A DNA stretch of 64,000 bases from Methylobacterium sp. WSM2598 (lineage in GTDB: Bacteria; Pseudomonadota; Alphaproteobacteria; Rhizobiales; Beijerinckiaceae): contig NZ_KB900609.1 in NCBI RefSeq assembly GCF_000379105.1, positions 1,699,985 through 1,763,984 on the forward strand. The letters are read 5' to 3'. Under the pieces are notes generated by a model, which was not told where the DNA came from, ran no database searches, and was given only the letters and a program-made list of their open reading frames with translations. The number at the start of each line of letters is the position of its first letter. The stretch's first letter is position 1. Made by a program: the position numbers and the translations under genes. This document shows, piece after piece, positions 1 to 8,018 of this stretch.

Positions 1-4
1 ATGG

Positions 5-1144
5 ATGCGGATCGCGGTGCTATCGGAGACCGACCCGGCGGAGCCGCGCGTCGCGGCGATCCCCGAGACGGTCAAGAAATTCAAAGCTCTCGGCGCCGAC
101 GTGACGGTCCAGGCCGGGGCGGGGGGCAGGGCGGGGCTTCCCGACGGCGAGTTCGAGGCCGCCGGCGCCACGATCGCGCCGGACGCGGCCGCCGCCGCGC
201 GGGACGCCGACATCGTGCTGCGGGTGCGCAGGCCCGCCGCCGAGGAGCTGCCGGTTCTCAGGCGCGGCTCCCTCGTGGTCGGCATCATGGATCCCTACGG
301 CCACGAGGCCGAGGTGAAGGCCATGGCGGATGCGGGCGTCGCCGCCATCGCCATGGAGCTGATGCCGCGCATCACCCGCGCCCAGGTCATGGACGTCCTG
401 TCGAGCCAGGCCAACCTCGCCGGCTACCGGGCGGTGGTCGACGGCGCCGCCGTCTACGGCCGGGCGCTGCCCATGATGATGACCGCCGCCGGCACCGTGC
501 CGGCCGCCCGCATCTTCGTGATGGGGGCGGGCGTCGCGGGCCTGCAGGCGATCGCTACGGCCCGGCGCATGGGCGCCGTCGTCACCGCGACCGACGTGCG
601 GCCCGCCGCCAAGGAGCAGGTCGAATCCCTCGGCGCCAAGTTCGTCGCGGTCGAGGACGAGGAGTTCAAGCAGGCCGAGACCGCGGGCGGCTACGCCAAG
701 GAGATGTCGGCCGAGTACCGCCGCAAGCAGGCCGAGCTGGTGGCGAGCCACATCGCCAAGCAGGACATCGTCATCACCACGGCGCTGATCCCGGGCCGCC
801 CGGCCCCGCGCCTCGTCACCGCCGACATGATCGCCTCCATGCGGCCCGGGGCGGTGCTGGTCGACCTCGCCATCGAGCGCGGCGGCAACGTGGAGGGCGC
901 CAGGGCCGACGAGATCGTCGAGACCCCGAACGGCGTGAAGATCGTGGCCTACGCCAACGTGCCGGGCCGCCTCGCCGCCACCTCGTCGAGCCTCTACGCA
1001 CGCAACCTCTACGCCTTCGTCGAGACCCTGATCGACAAGGCTTCGAAGAGCCTCGCCGTGAAGTGGGACGACGAACTCGTCAAGGCGACCTGCCTGACGC
1101 GCGACGGCGCCGTCGTCCACCCGAACTTCCAGCCCAAAGCCTGA
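5..1144 (+). CDS. pntAA: NAD(P) transhydrogenase subunit alpha part 1 (PntAA)
   Basis: This 379-residue protein is the soluble NAD(H)-binding domain I of the proton-translocating transhydrogenase, which drives NADPH formation from NADH with the proton gradient at the cytoplasmic membrane. The N-terminus [18 protein letters not shown] is typical of the family, and the Rossmann motif GAGVAGLQA lies near residue 173. The start at base 5 gives the usual N-terminus, so the gene appears complete. It is followed by pntAB and pntB on the same strand with gaps of 17 and 4 bases, clearly one operon. Splitting alpha into two polypeptides is normal in alphaproteobacteria. A longer frame starting at base 1 is only a shadow until it becomes pntAB. 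Confidence 0.96.
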   Translation: MRIAVLSETDPAEPRVAAIPETVKKFKALGADVTVQAGAGGRAGLPDGEFEAAGATIAPDAAAAARDADIVLRVRRPAAEELPVLRRGSLVVGIMDPYGHEAEVKAMADAGVAAIAMELMPRITRAQVMDVLSSQANLAGYRAVVDGAAVYGRALPMMMTAAGTVPAARIFVMGAGVAGLQAIATARRMGAVVTATDVRPAAKEQVESLGAKFVAVEDEEFKQAETAGGYAKEMSAEYRRKQAELVASHIAKQDIVITTALIPGRPAPRLVTADMIASMRPGAVLVDLAIERGGNVEGARADEIVETPNGVKIVAYANVPGRLAATSSSLYARNLYAFVETLIDKASKSLAVKWDDELVKATCLTRDGAVVHPNFQPKA

Positions 1145-1161
1145 TCCTCGCGGAGACCGTC

Positions 1162-1611
1162 ATGGCCACGCTTCCCCCAGACCAGGCGGCCGAGCAGGCG
1201 CGCGCGGCGGCCGCCGCCGCCCGCACCGCCGCCGACATCGCCGCCAAGGCCGCCGACCAGGCCCAGGCCATCGCCGACGCGGCCGGCCACGGCATCGCCG
1301 CCGCCACCCACGGTGCGGTCGACCCGACCGTGTTCCGCCTCGCCATCTTCGTGCTGGCGATCTTCGTCGGCTACTACGTGGTGTGGTCGGTGACCCCGGC
1401 CCTTCACACCCCGCTCATGTCCGTCACCAACGCGATCTCCTCGGTGATCGTGGTCGGCGCGCTCCTCGCGGTGGGCGTCCCGCTCGTCGAGAAGGGCACC
1501 GGCGTCGCACGCTTCTTCGGCTTCCTCGGCCTCGTCTTCGCGAGCGTGAACATCTTCGGCGGATTCCTCGTCACCCAACGCATGCTCGCCATGTACAAGA
1601 AGAAGGCGTGA
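1162..1611 (+). CDS. pntAB: NAD(P) transhydrogenase subunit alpha part 2 (PntAB)
   Basis: This 149-residue membrane subunit contributes alpha-side helices to the proton channel (domain II). Residues 1-50 form an alanine-rich, probably helical cytoplasmic leader ([16 protein letters not shown]), longer than in many homologues. Three hydrophobic segments follow at about 56-76, 88-108 and 113-135, ending in the basic tail MYKKKA. The ATG at 1162 begins MATLPPDQ, 17 bases after the pntAA stop. Its position between pntAA and pntB confirms the assignment. The alanine-rich leader is the only unusual part. Confidence 0.95.
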   Translation: MATLPPDQAAEQARAAAAAARTAADIAAKAADQAQAIADAAGHGIAAATHGAVDPTVFRLAIFVLAIFVGYYVVWSVTPALHTPLMSVTNAISSVIVVGALLAVGVPLVEKGTGVARFFGFLGLVFASVNIFGGFLVTQRMLAMYKKKA

Positions 1612-1615
1612 CGCG

Positions 1616-3013
1616 ATGTCGGAGAACGTATCGTCTCTTCTCTACATCGTCGCCGGCGTCCTGTTCATCATGGCGCTGCGGGGCCTCTCGCACCCGACCA
1701 CGTCGCGGCAGGGCAACCTGTACGGCATGATCGGCATGGGCATCGCGATCCTGACCACGCTGATCGGCCATCCGCCGGCGGGGATCGGGGCGTGGTTCCT
1801 GGTGCTGCTCGGCCTCGGGATCGGCGGCGGCGCCGGCGCGGTGATCGCCCGGCGCGTGCCGATGACGGCGATGCCGCAGCTCGTCGCGGCCTTCCACTCG
1901 CTCGTCGGCCTCGCGGCCGTGGCGGTGGCGGCGGGCGCCCTCTACGCGCCCCAGGCCTTCGGCATCCTGGAAGGCGGCCACATCCACAAGCAATCCCTGT
2001 TCGAGATGGGGCTCGGCGTCGCCATCGGCGCCATCACCTTCACGGGCTCGGTGATCGCCTTCCTGAAGCTCGACGGACGGATGTCGGGCAAGCCGATCAT
2101 GCTGCCGCAGCGGCACGCGATCAACATCGCGCTCGGCCTCCTGCTGCTCGGCCTCCTCGCCGCCTTCATCGGCGGCGAGAGCAAGGTCGTGTTCTGGCTG
2201 ATCGTGCTCCTGTCCTTCGCGCTGGGCGGGCTCCTGATCATCCCGATCGGCGGCGCCGACATGCCGGTCGTCGTCTCGATGCTCAACTCCTACTCGGGCT
2301 GGGCGGCCGCGGGCATCGGCTTCACGCTGGGCAACCTCGCGCTGATCATCACCGGGTCGCTGGTCGGCTCGTCGGGTGCGATCCTGTCCTACATCATGTG
2401 CCACGCGATGAACCGCTCGTTCATCTCGGTCATCCTCGGCGGCTTCGGCGGGGACAGCGCCGCGGCGGCCGGCGGCAAGGTCGAGACGCGGCCGGTCAAG
2501 CAGGGCTCGGCCGACGACGCGGCCTTCATCATGAAGAACGCCGAGAAGGTCATCATCGTGCCGGGCTACGGCATGGCGGTGGCCCAGGCCCAGCACGCCC
2601 TGCGCGAGATGGCCGACCAGCTCAAGAAGGAGGGCGTCGAGGTCAAGTACGCCATCCACCCGGTGGCGGGCCGCATGCCGGGCCACATGAACGTGCTGCT
2701 CGCCGAGGCCAACGTCCCCTACGACGAGGTCTTCGAGCTGGAGGACATCAACGGCGAGTTCCCGCAGGCCGACGTGGCCTTCGTGATCGGCGCCAACGAC
2801 GTCACCAACCCGGCCGCCAAGACCGATCCGCAATCGCCGATCTACGGCATGCCGATCCTCGACGTGGAGAAGGCCAAGACCGTGCTGTTCATCAAGCGCG
2901 GCATGGGCTCGGGCTACGCGGGCGTCGAGAACGAGGTCTTCTTCCGCGACAACACCATGATGCTGTTCGGCGACGCCAAGAAGGTGGTCGACGACATCGT
3001 CAAGAACATGTGA
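1616..3013 (+). CDS. pntB: NAD(P) transhydrogenase subunit beta (PntB)
   Basis: This 465-residue protein carries the rest of the proton channel and the NADP(H)-binding domain III. Residues 1-255 are a series of hydrophobic helices. From about 290 the protein is soluble, with the NADP motif VPGYGMAVAQAQ near 314-325 and the conserved GRMPGHMNVLLAEA and GANDVTNPAA stretches. It starts 4 bases after the pntAB stop, so translation is probably coupled. In a methylotroph this enzyme is expected to supply NADPH for assimilation; that role is inferred from physiology. A hairpin repeat starts two bases after the stop and may act as terminator or mRNA end protector. Confidence 0.96.
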   Translation: MSENVSSLLYIVAGVLFIMALRGLSHPTTSRQGNLYGMIGMGIAILTTLIGHPPAGIGAWFLVLLGLGIGGGAGAVIARRVPMTAMPQLVAAFHSLVGLAAVAVAAGALYAPQAFGILEGGHIHKQSLFEMGLGVAIGAITFTGSVIAFLKLDGRMSGKPIMLPQRHAINIALGLLLLGLLAAFIGGESKVVFWLIVLLSFALGGLLIIPIGGADMPVVVSMLNSYSGWAAAGIGFTLGNLALIITGSLVGSSGAILSYIMCHAMNRSFISVILGGFGGDSAAAAGGKVETRPVKQGSADDAAFIMKNAEKVIIVPGYGMAVAQAQHALREMADQLKKEGVEVKYAIHPVAGRMPGHMNVLLAEANVPYDEVFELEDINGEFPQADVAFVIGANDVTNPAAKTDPQSPIYGMPILDVEKAKTVLFIKRGMGSGYAGVENEVFFRDNTMMLFGDAKKVVDDIVKNM

Positions 3014-3014
3014 G

Positions 3015-3180
3015 ACGCGATCCGCTTGATCGACGCGGATCGCGTATCCCAAGCCTGCGCGGCGCCTGAGCGAAGCCCAAATCCGCCATCCCGAAGGGAT
3101 CAAGCGGATTTGGTATGACAAGCCCGCGCGGCGCCTGAGCAAAGCCGACATCCGCATCGCGAAGCGATCAACCGGATGTC
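3015..3180 (+). repeat. Dispersed hairpin repeat, locus 1 (three stems)
   Basis: Three inverted repeats lie in tandem in the pntB-recJ gap. Stem A is ACGCGATCCGC (3015-3025) with its complement at 3035-3045. Stem B is CCAAATCCGC (3077-3086) with GCGGATTTGG (3104-3113). Stem C is GACATCCG (3147-3154) with CGGATGTC (3173-3180), plus an inner ATCGC/GCGAT pair. Stems B and C are each preceded by a near-invariant core, GCGCGGCGCCTGAGC followed by (G/A)AAGCC. The same core and stem types recur at about 19.4, 29.9 and 40.4 kb. The 316-base gap 3014-3329 holds nothing else apart from the GTG start region of recJ. Confidence 0.85.
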
Positions 3181-3329
3181 ATGTGAGCCGGCGCCGCGCG
3201 CCGCGCCGACCGGGAAGCGGGGCCTCGCGCCCCGCTTTCGCGTTTCCGGGACCTGCCGCGCGCATCGCGCCGCGCGAGTGTCGCGCCGCGGCGGCAGCCG
3301 GGCCGGGCGAATCCCGCTAGACTGGTCCG

Positions 3330-5123
3330 GTGACAGCCCTGATCGACCTTCCCCGCCCGCTCCTCGACGTCCACCGCTCGGTGCTCGGCCGGCCCTGGCG
3401 CGAGCGCTGCGCGGACGGCCCGCCCCAGCAGGCGGCCGCGACCATCGCCCAGAGCCACGGCCTGCCGGAGGTGCTGGCGCGGGTGCTGGCCGGGCGGGGC
3501 GTCGCGCCGCGGGACGTGCCGCTCTTCCTGGAGCCGCGCCTGCGCGACCTGATGCCGGACCCGGCCGTGCTCCTCGACATGGAGGCGGCCGCCGACCGGC
3601 TCGCCCACGCGGTGCTGCGGCGCGAGAAGGTCGCGATCTTCGGCGATTACGACGTCGACGGCGCGGCGAGCGCCGCGCTCCTCGCCGGCGCCCTGCGCGA
3701 CCTCGGCGTGCCGTACCGGCTCCACATCCCGGACCGGATCACCGAGGGCTACGGGCCGAACGTCGAGGCGGTGCGCGTGCTGGCCGGGGAGGGCGCGCGC
3801 CTCCTCGTCACGGTCGATTGCGGCACGGCCGGCCACGCGCCCCTGGCCGAGGCGGCGCGGCTCGGGCTCGACGTGATCGTCCTCGACCATCACGGCGCGC
3901 CCGAATCCCTGCCGCCCGCCCGGGCGGTGGTGAATCCGAACCGGCTCGACGACCTCTCGGGCCTCGGCCACCTCTGCGCGGCCGGGGTGGTGTTCCTCAC
4001 CCTCGTGGCCCTCAAGCGCCGGCTGCGCCGCGACGGCGTCGACCTGCCCGACCTGATGACCGGGCTCGACCTCGTGGCCCTCGCCACCGTGGCGGACGTG
4101 GTGCCGCTCGCCGGGCTCAACCGGGCCTTCGTGCGCCAGGGGCTCGCGGTGATGCGGGGCCGCGGGCGCCTCGGCCTCGCGGCCCTCCTCGACGCGGCCG
4201 GCCTCGGGGAGCCGCCCCAGGCCTGGCATCTCGGCTTCCTGGTCGGGCCGCGCATCAATGCGGGCGGGCGCATCGGCGACGCGACGCTCGGCGCGCGCCT
4301 CCTCCTCTGCGAGGACCCGATCGAGGCGGCCGGCATCGCCGCGCAGCTGGATCAGCTCAACCGCGAGCGGCAGGCGATCGAGGCCGCCGCCGTGGCCGAG
4401 GCCGAGGCGCTGACGGCCCTTCGCCTGGAGCGCGAGCCCGACCAGGCGGTCATCGTGACCGGCAGCCCCGACTGGCATCCGGGGGTGGTCGGGCTGATCG
4501 CGGCGCGCCTCAAGGAGCGCTTCGGCCGCCCGGCCTTCGCCTTCGCCCTGCGCCAGGACGGCAGCGCGACCGGGTCGGGCCGCTCCATCGTCGGCGCCGA
4601 TCTCGGGCGGGCGGTGCGCCGCGCCGTCGAGTGCGGCCTCGCCGCCAAGGGCGGGGGCCACGCCATGGCGGCGGGCGTCACCATCGCTGCCGTCGACCTC
4701 GACCGGTTCCGCGACGCGCTTGCCCGGGACCTCGCCGCGTCGGTGGGCGAGGCGCGCGCCGCCGAGGCGCTGCTGATCGACGGGACGCTGTCGGCCGGCG
4801 GCGTGCAGCCCGACCTGATCGCCGCCCTGGAGCGCGCCGGACCCTTCGGCCAGGGCGCGCCCGAGCCGGTCTTCGCGCTGGCCCGCCACCGCGTCGCCGA
4901 CGCGCGGATGGTCGGCACCGGGCACGTGAAGGTGCAGCTGCGCGGGCGCGACGGCGTCACGGTCCCGGCCATCGCCTTCCGGGCCGCCGAGGGGCCGCTG
5001 GGCCGGTTCCTGCTGCGGGGCATCGGCCGCGACATCCACGCCGCGGGCACGCTCGCCCGCGACCGCTGGCGGGGCAGCGAGCGCGTCCAGCTCCGCCTGT
5101 GCGACGCCGCCGAGGCGACCTGA
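3330..5123 (+). CDS. recJ: Single-stranded-DNA-specific exonuclease RecJ
   Basis: This 597-residue protein is a 5'-to-3' single-strand DNA exonuclease of the DHH phosphoesterase family, acting in recombinational and mismatch repair in the cytoplasm. Visible motifs are FGDYDVDGAAS at about 103-113 (motif I, metal ligands), LVTVDCGT near 162, VLDHHGAP near 183 (the DHH signature) and a C-terminal DHHA1 domain with GGGHAMAAG near 440. A C-terminal OB-like region containing GHVKVQLRG follows. The start is GTG at 3330, which gives MTALIDLPRP; no upstream start fits better. Length and motif order match complete RecJ. Confidence 0.95.
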   Translation: MTALIDLPRPLLDVHRSVLGRPWRERCADGPPQQAAATIAQSHGLPEVLARVLAGRGVAPRDVPLFLEPRLRDLMPDPAVLLDMEAAADRLAHAVLRREKVAIFGDYDVDGAASAALLAGALRDLGVPYRLHIPDRITEGYGPNVEAVRVLAGEGARLLVTVDCGTAGHAPLAEAARLGLDVIVLDHHGAPESLPPARAVVNPNRLDDLSGLGHLCAAGVVFLTLVALKRRLRRDGVDLPDLMTGLDLVALATVADVVPLAGLNRAFVRQGLAVMRGRGRLGLAALLDAAGLGEPPQAWHLGFLVGPRINAGGRIGDATLGARLLLCEDPIEAAGIAAQLDQLNRERQAIEAAAVAEAEALTALRLEREPDQAVIVTGSPDWHPGVVGLIAARLKERFGRPAFAFALRQDGSATGSGRSIVGADLGRAVRRAVECGLAAKGGGHAMAAGVTIAAVDLDRFRDALARDLAASVGEARAAEALLIDGTLSAGGVQPDLIAALERAGPFGQGAPEPVFALARHRVADARMVGTGHVKVQLRGRDGVTVPAIAFRAAEGPLGRFLLRGIGRDIHAAGTLARDRWRGSERVQLRLCDAAEAT

Positions 5124-5205
5124 GGTGCTTGACAGGCACAGGGGGGCTCCACCATAAGGACCGCCGTCGACGCCGCGCGCGCCGACCTCGCGGCCTCGCC
5201 GCGAT

Positions 5206-5290
5206 GGGGGAATGTCCCGAGCGGCAAAGGGGGCGGACTGTAAATCCGCTGGCTATGCCTTCGTAGGTTCGAGTCCTACTTCCCCCACCA
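5206..5290 (+). tRNA. tRNA-Tyr (anticodon GTA)
   Basis: An 85-base class II tRNA. The acceptor stem GGGGGAA (5206-5212) pairs with TTCCCCC (5280-5286), followed by discriminator A and an encoded CCA at 5288-5290. The anticodon stem GCGGA/TCCGC encloses loop CTGTAAA, with anticodon GTA at 5240-5242. A long variable arm (around GGCTATGCCTTCG) precedes a T arm with loop GGTTCGAGTCC. The anticodon and long variable arm identify tyrosine. Confidence 0.97.
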
Positions 5291-5495
5291 TCCATCCTCG
5301 TCAAATTCAGGTTTTCCAGCTGCGCCGGAGACTGGCGCGAGCTCGGACACGCAGCTGAATTTCGGCGTTGTGCTGCACTTTCCCTGAGGCCCGCAAACAG
5401 CCCCTGCAACCCCGCCGTCTCGGCCCGATCGCCCGCTCCTCGACCGCAGCGTCCGCGCGCGCCGGACCCCGCGCGCCGCGCGAGAGACGGATCTT

Positions 5496-5519
5496 GAAAA
5501 GCGCCTTTCCGGAAGGCGC
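5496..5519 (-). terminator. Rho-independent terminator of the asparaginase gene
   Basis: On the minus strand, just downstream of the asparaginase stop, the arms GCGCCTT (5501-5507) and AAGGCGC (5513-5519) form a GC-rich hairpin with a 5-base loop. A short T run (complement of GAAAA, 5496-5500) follows. This is a classic intrinsic terminator. A second imperfect GC hairpin lies at about 5520-5548. Confidence 0.7.
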
Positions 5520-5570
5520 CCCACGACCGGCCGCAATCAGCCGGCCGTGCCTGGCCAGAACAGCCGCCGC

Positions 5571-6629
5571 CTACTTGTCGAAGAAAGCCTGCAGCTTCTT
5601 CTGATCTTTGGCGGTCGGCAGGGCCAACATGGTAAGAACGCGGGCCTTATCGCCGGAGAGGTCGCCCGCGAAAACTGCACCGACGCTCTGAAGCGTTTTG
5701 CCTCCACCCTTGAAGCCGTATACCGGCAGCGCGCGTCCGTTTTCGACCTTCGTCGCCACCACGACAGGAACGCCCTTATCGACTGCGTACTTGATGGCGT
5801 CGAGCATGGCCTCGTTCATGTTACCCCAGCCATAAGCTTCAACGACGACGGCCTCAGCCCCCGTGTCAGCCGCGTGTCGCACATAGCTGCCGTCCGCCCC
5901 GGCATACATCGCGAGCAGATCGACCCGCGGCAGCCGCTCAGGGAGATCAACGTTCTGCCGACGAGGGCCCGTGTAGTAGTACACGACCTTGTCCTCGTCG
6001 ACGTAGCCGAGAGCACCCACATCTCCGGATGTGAAGGTCTGAACATTGCTGGTGTGGGTTTTCCGAGCGTAGCGGGCGGCGTTGATGTAACTGTTCATCG
6101 TGATCGTCACGCCCTTGCCCCTCGAGTCCTCGGCCAGGACCTGCCGGACCGCATTCAGGAGGTTCCGCGGGCCATCGGTGTCCCAGTCGGAGGCGTTCCG
6201 CTGTGCGCCGACCGCGACCACCGGCTTATCGCTCTTGAGCGTCAGGTCCAGGAAGTAGGCGGTCTGGTCGAGGGTGTCCGTCCCATGCGAGATGACGACG
6301 CCTTTGACGGTCGGGTCGGCAAGGACCTCCTCGACTTTCTTGGTCAGGTTAGGCCAGCGATCCGGACCCATGTAGTCGCTTGGAATGTTGCTGAATTCCA
6401 CGACTCGGATATTTGCGATCTCCTTCAGATGCGGTACGGCTGCGACAAGATCCTCGCCGGAGACAGCAGGAACCGGCGCATGCGAGACGGGATCAAGCTT
6501 CATCGCAATAGTGCCGCCTGTTGCCACCACGGCGACAGTAGGACGATCTTGTGCAAATGCTGGCGTGATCGAGAGCGTGCCAGCCACAATCAAACTCTGG
6601 AATGCACGCTGCGACGGTAGGTGCCTCAT
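5571..6629 (-). CDS. ansB: Type II L-asparaginase, exported
   Basis: This 352-residue protein hydrolyses L-asparagine to aspartate and ammonia in the periplasm. A signal peptide covers about residues 1-26 (LIVAGTLSITPAFA then QDRP). Catalytic motif 1, TGGTIA, is at 37-42; motif 2, HGTDT, is at 115-119; the catalytic lysine lies in RYARKTH at about residue 190. Glutaminase-asparaginases share these motifs, so glutamine may also be used. The loop after TGGTIA (MKLDPVSHAP) differs from the E. coli enzyme around its flexible tyrosine, so substrate preference is uncertain. The gene stands alone: tRNA-Tyr lies beyond its 3' end and no partner transporter is adjacent. Confidence 0.92.
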   Translation of the reverse strand: MRHLPSQRAFQSLIVAGTLSITPAFAQDRPTVAVVATGGTIAMKLDPVSHAPVPAVSGEDLVAAVPHLKEIANIRVVEFSNIPSDYMGPDRWPNLTKKVEEVLADPTVKGVVISHGTDTLDQTAYFLDLTLKSDKPVVAVGAQRNASDWDTDGPRNLLNAVRQVLAEDSRGKGVTITMNSYINAARYARKTHTSNVQTFTSGDVGALGYVDEDKVVYYYTGPRRQNVDLPERLPRVDLLAMYAGADGSYVRHAADTGAEAVVVEAYGWGNMNEAMLDAIKYAVDKGVPVVVATKVENGRALPVYGFKGGGKTLQSVGAVFAGDLSGDKARVLTMLALPTAKDQKKLQAFFDK

Positions 6630-6807
6630 CGGGCTTCCTCCCTTTGATTCTCGGAGCTACGGAACGATCGGCTACAATGGAGGCGCTACTCCGCTCCCTC
6701 CGGCCGCACTCCTTCTGAGGTGCGCCCGCCCCGGCCGCTCACCTGCACCTCGGTCGCCGGCCTCCGCCCGCGGCTCCAACCGCGGATTTCGAGAGAGTCG
6801 GAGAGAC

Positions 6808-7404
6808 CTATGGCGTGCGGCCCGGCGGCAGGATCATTGCCGTGTCTGGGTCTGAAACGTCGCCCTCCTGCTGCTGCTCGATCCTGAGTTTCGCCGCGAT
6901 CTCCGGCGTCTTGCCGTTCGCGAGATCGCGCTCGGCCGCCACCTGCGCGTCGCGGGCCTGCTCGGCATTCATCTCACCCCGTACGACCGCCTGCGCGAGG
7001 TTGAGGGACAGGATGGTTTCGGCTTCACTGGCGCCGAAGGCGGTGAGCGTGCCCCGGGTCCGGTCGGGAATGACGCTGCCGTTGAACGTCGCCAGCGCGC
7101 TGTAGAGGTTCAGCGGCACCTTGTAGGGCAGGCTCTGCTCCAGCACGTCCTGGTGCTTGATCGGGAAGTCGTGCTCCGCCCCGACCTTGTGCACGACCGT
7201 GCGGATCCACGGGCCGTTCCGGTGCCAGATCAGCAGGGTCGCGGTCTGCTCCTGGGGTGGGCCGTACTTCGCCACGATCGCGTCCGCGGCCGCCCGTGAG
7301 GCTGCGGGCCAGTCCTTCGCCGGCCGCTCCTCGGCGCCAACCCGTCCCGCCGCCACGGCGAGGGCCAGCGCGGCAATGAGATGGACGCGCTTTGGAGACC
7401 GCAT
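6808..7404 (-). CDS. Small secreted protein of unknown function
   Basis: A 198-residue protein I do not recognise. Residues 1-24 form a signal peptide (LIAALALAVAAGRVGA), so the mature protein should be periplasmic. It has no cysteines and no heme or metal motif I can see. The mature part contains KDWPAASRAAADAIVAKYG, HRNGPWIRTVVHKVG and a run of charged helices ending EIAAKLRIEQQQEGD. The ATG at 7404 is preceded by GGAGGGAG. It is divergent from the molybdenum hydroxylase pair that starts 133 bases away, so a shared control region and a related role are possible but unproven. Confidence 0.7.
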   Translation of the reverse strand: MRSPKRVHLIAALALAVAAGRVGAEERPAKDWPAASRAAADAIVAKYGPPQEQTATLLIWHRNGPWIRTVVHKVGAEHDFPIKHQDVLEQSLPYKVPLNLYSALATFNGSVIPDRTRGTLTAFGASEAETILSLNLAQAVVRGEMNAEQARDAQVAAERDLANGKTPEIAAKLRIEQQQEGDVSDPDTAMILPPGRTP

Positions 7405-7536
7405 CGACGCTCCCTCCCGCCAAGTCCAGACCGGGGGCGCGGCTCTGACGAACGATGCCCGCCACCCGATCGCCTTGCCTCGAAACTGCACCAGATACAG
7501 GCAGGCGAGACCACAATGGTTCCAGGGAGACGCCCC

Positions 7537-8007
7537 ATGGCCCACCAGATGTCTCTCACTGTGAACGGGCGCGCTGCGCCCGTGAGCGTCGATGACCCGG
7601 ACACGCCGCTGCTCTACGTGCTCCGGGACGACCTTGGCCTGCACGGACCGCGGTTCGGCTGCGGGCTCGGCCAATGCGGGGCCTGCACGGTCCACGTCGA
7701 CGGGCGAGCCGTGCGGTCCTGCATCACTCCGGTGTCGAGCCTCAAGCCCGAGGCCAGGATCGTCACCCTCGAGGGGCTCGGCTCGCCGGAGACGCCGCAT
7801 CCGGTGCAGGCCGCCTTCATCGCCGAGCAGGCCGCGCAGTGCGGCTACTGCATCAACGGCATGATCATGCAGTCGGCAGCCCTGCTGAACCAGAACCGCA
7901 AGCCCGACGAGGCCGCGATCCGGCAGGCCCTGGCGGGCAATCTCTGCCGCTGCGGCAGCCACCTGCGGATCGTGCGCGCGGTCCAGCGCGCTGCCCAGTC
8001 GCTCTGA
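7537..8007 (+). CDS. (2Fe-2S) small subunit of isoquinoline/aldehyde oxidoreductase family
   Basis: This 156-residue iron-sulfur subunit of a xanthine-oxidase-family molybdenum hydroxylase passes electrons from the molybdenum site through two [2Fe-2S] clusters. The plant-type cluster uses Cys42, 47, 50 and 62 (FGCGLGQCGACTVH). The second uses Cys102 and 105 (CGYC) with Cys137 and 139 (LCRCG). I chose the ATG at 7537 because AGGGAGA lies about seven bases upstream; an in-frame ATG at 7516 would add seven residues. It is followed after 11 bases by the large subunit. This two-subunit organisation, without an FAD subunit, resembles IorA/IorB; the substrate cannot be told from sequence. Confidence 0.9.
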   Translation: MAHQMSLTVNGRAAPVSVDDPDTPLLYVLRDDLGLHGPRFGCGLGQCGACTVHVDGRAVRSCITPVSSLKPEARIVTLEGLGSPETPHPVQAAFIAEQAAQCGYCINGMIMQSAALLNQNRKPDEAAIRQALAGNLCRCGSHLRIVRAVQRAAQSL

Positions 8008-8018
8008 GGGAGGCCGTC

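Noticed and set aside
1571..3157. 528-codon minus-strand frame over pntB
   Set aside because: Composed of Asp/His/Arg-rich low complexity; pntB on the other strand is unambiguous.
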